Origin: Gorsachius magnificus | Lineage: Eukaryota; Chordata; Aves; Pelecaniformes; Ardeidae | Assembly: GCA_034008185.1 (NCBI GenBank) | Contig: CM067081.1 | Location: forward strand, 152,240,258-152,304,257 | DNA length: 64,000 bases | Reading direction: 5' to 3' | Shown: in pieces, positions 62,767 through 64,000 of the stretch | Layout of the letters: each line of letters opens with the position of its first letter | How positions within the stretch are numbered: the stretch's first letter is position 1 | The notes under the pieces: model-generated | What the model was told of the DNA's origin: nothing | Databases searched by the model: none | What the model saw: the letters and a program-made list of their open reading frames with translations, nothing else | Translations under genes and position numbers: made by a program

Positions 62767-64000
62767 GCAGATTGCAATAATTTGAGGCCTAATCCAATCA
62801 TACTTTGCAGTTACTTTGCTTATTTAATCATACTTTCCAATTCTTTCATTTTGGCCATGCGAGACAGATTTAAACATGTATTAGGTGATTTGTTAAGACA
62901 CATTCACGGTAACTTTGCGTCATGAGAGTGGAATGATGCAGCTTGGTCAAACTCATGATTTGGATTGTAATAATTCCTTCGTGACATTACAAGGTTACCA
63001 TAGCCCAAGGGTTACCCAAGTACATGAGAAAGCAGTAAGAGGAAACTGTTGTTTTGTATTCCAAAAAATGCCTGCCAATGTACGCTGACATCCAAAATCT
63101 ACACATTCATATAAATCTCTCATTTGTGTGATAGAATTCCCATATCAATGTTCTATTTTGGGTGCCCAGTAAGACTCCATCTTAGCCTACCACCTGTGTC
63201 TGCTTTTTAAAGTTTCACTTCATTCATTACTGCATTTTAAAGTACTTTCATATAATAAATCTTTAAATACAAATACATACACATTACTGTTTCTTTATAC
63301 TTAGTATGTTTTGTCCAGTTTACTTGGTGAGAAATTACTCTCAGTTATTCATCTGCTTAGGGCATAAAGATCCTTTGAGCAAGTAATCTGTGCATGTTTT
63401 AGGTAACCTCCCTGTCTTTACTAAACAAATTTAAAAAAATGAGGGTAAATTAAAAATAACATGGCTGTCCATGAACTAGCTGAGGATAAACTACATATCT
63501 AACAGTTCTCCCTTCGCAAAAGCAAAATACAGTCAATCAGAAATGATAACACCCAGTTATCTTCAAGTAGTCCTCTCTTTTTAACCTTCAGCCTCCTGTG
63601 AAACTATGCTGTCAGTAAACATTTTTCTCTTTCAGAGATAAACACAGTATATGTTAGCTTGTGGAATTTCACTTTGCATTTACGGTATCTCTCACTTGCT
63701 CTTACCACACCAGTAAATTATTTTGCCAGCATTTTACCTGTAGATTTATTAGGCAGATATTAAATGTATGTCTTTTTACTGTGTGCTGTTTACTCCTGAA
63801 GAAAGCCAGTGCGTTAAAGGAAAAAGTGGCAACTGAAATGCTGGGTCTTTCCATCAGTTATGAGATGCAGCATAGGTGATCTGATCAAAACTTGCCTCTG
63901 CCAGCGAGGCTTCCTTCAGCTTATTTTCACCATACTGCAAAAGCCTACAAGTCTTTCCCACCTCTCAGATCGGGTCAATATTACATATATTCAGAAATCA

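Larger units (their letters stand above)
23995..64000 (-). other. PKP2: PKP2 gene, partial (exon 2 to 3' end)
   Basis: Overall extent of the plakophilin-2 transcription unit. The 5' side (exon 1, start codon, promoter) lies beyond the right edge and the 3' side probably ends near 24,000. Plakophilin-2 is an armadillo-family protein of the desmosomal plaque. It links desmoplakin to desmosomal cadherins in heart and simple epithelia and also occurs in the nucleus. Twelve coding exons (2,288 nt) join in a single frame without stops and give 761 residues plus a split first codon; human isoform 2a has 837 residues with about 74 from exon 1. Identity comes from near-continuous similarity to human PKP2, for example [22 protein letters not shown] and [16 protein letters not shown]. 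The gene looks intact, with no frameshift or premature stop. The left boundary is inferred from a polyadenylation signal. Confidence 0.96.
61021..64000 (-). other. PKP2 intron 1 (partial)
   Basis: AT-rich sequence upstream of exon 2 running off the right edge. I searched for the GC-rich first exon with its HR2 head motif and saw nothing similar. It contains an (AAAC)n tract near 61,987-62,004 and an AT-rich TATAA/TACAA-type simple repeat near 62,730-62,766. No CpG cluster or promoter-like element is visible. Confidence 0.8.

Noticed and set aside
61021..64000. PKP2 exon 1 inside the window
   Set aside because: No GC-rich segment or conserved N-terminal head peptide was found on the minus strand, so it is placed outside the window.
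1..64000. CRISPR arrays, tRNA or rRNA genes, bacterial-type operons
   Set aside because: No regularly spaced repeats, cloverleaf sequences or rRNA motifs were seen. The window is vertebrate nuclear DNA.

Overview
This is vertebrate nuclear DNA, almost certainly avian. The evidence is a multi-exon gene with GT-AG introns, AT-rich non-coding sequence with few CpGs, CR1 LINEs in both orientations (one with the typical 8-bp terminal repeats), and a solo ERVL-type LTR of a kind I associate mainly with Neoaves. I cannot name the species. There is no sign of bacterial or organellar sequence.

The only gene I can support is PKP2 (plakophilin-2, a desmosomal armadillo-repeat protein) on the minus strand. 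It fills the window from about position 24,000 to the right edge. Twelve coding exons are resolved, human exons 2-5 and 7-14, from 61,020 down to the TGA at 26,436-26,438. Each is bounded by AG and GT, all phases are compatible, and together they encode 761 residues plus the end of one split codon. Where I can compare with the human gene, most exon lengths are identical (113, 208, 178, 174, 154, 190 and 88 nt). Exon 1, with the start codon, lies beyond position 64,000. The alternative human exon 6 (44-codon insert, isoform 2b) was not found in the intron where it would sit.

Layout, right to left along the gene: 61,021-64,000 partial intron 1; exon 2 (60.9 kb) and exon 3 (57.7-58.4 kb), head domain; exon 4 (51.9 kb) to exon 13 (27.8 kb), armadillo domain; exon 14 (26.4-26.5 kb), C-terminus and stop; probable 3'UTR to about 24.0 kb. 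The introns contain an antisense 5'-truncated CR1, an ancient hAT-type MITE with inverted termini and decayed target duplications, and old CR1/L3-like fragments.

The left 24 kb is intergenic. It holds a CORE-SINE/MIR-like fragment (23.5 kb), an old CR1 (15.2-15.9 kb), a complete solo LTR with a perfect 5-bp target duplication (14.3-14.8 kb), a 24-bp perfect palindrome with two GATA sites (8.4 kb), a GC- and CpG-enriched block (4.9-5.6 kb) and several homopolymer runs. No second gene was recognised. In human, YARS2 and DNM1L lie beyond the PKP2 3' end, but neither is visible here. I found no undescribed multi-gene system. The points most worth checking are the four-fold NAG acceptor of exon 10, the missing exon 6, the palindrome, the possible polyadenylation sites and two unexplained long open frames.
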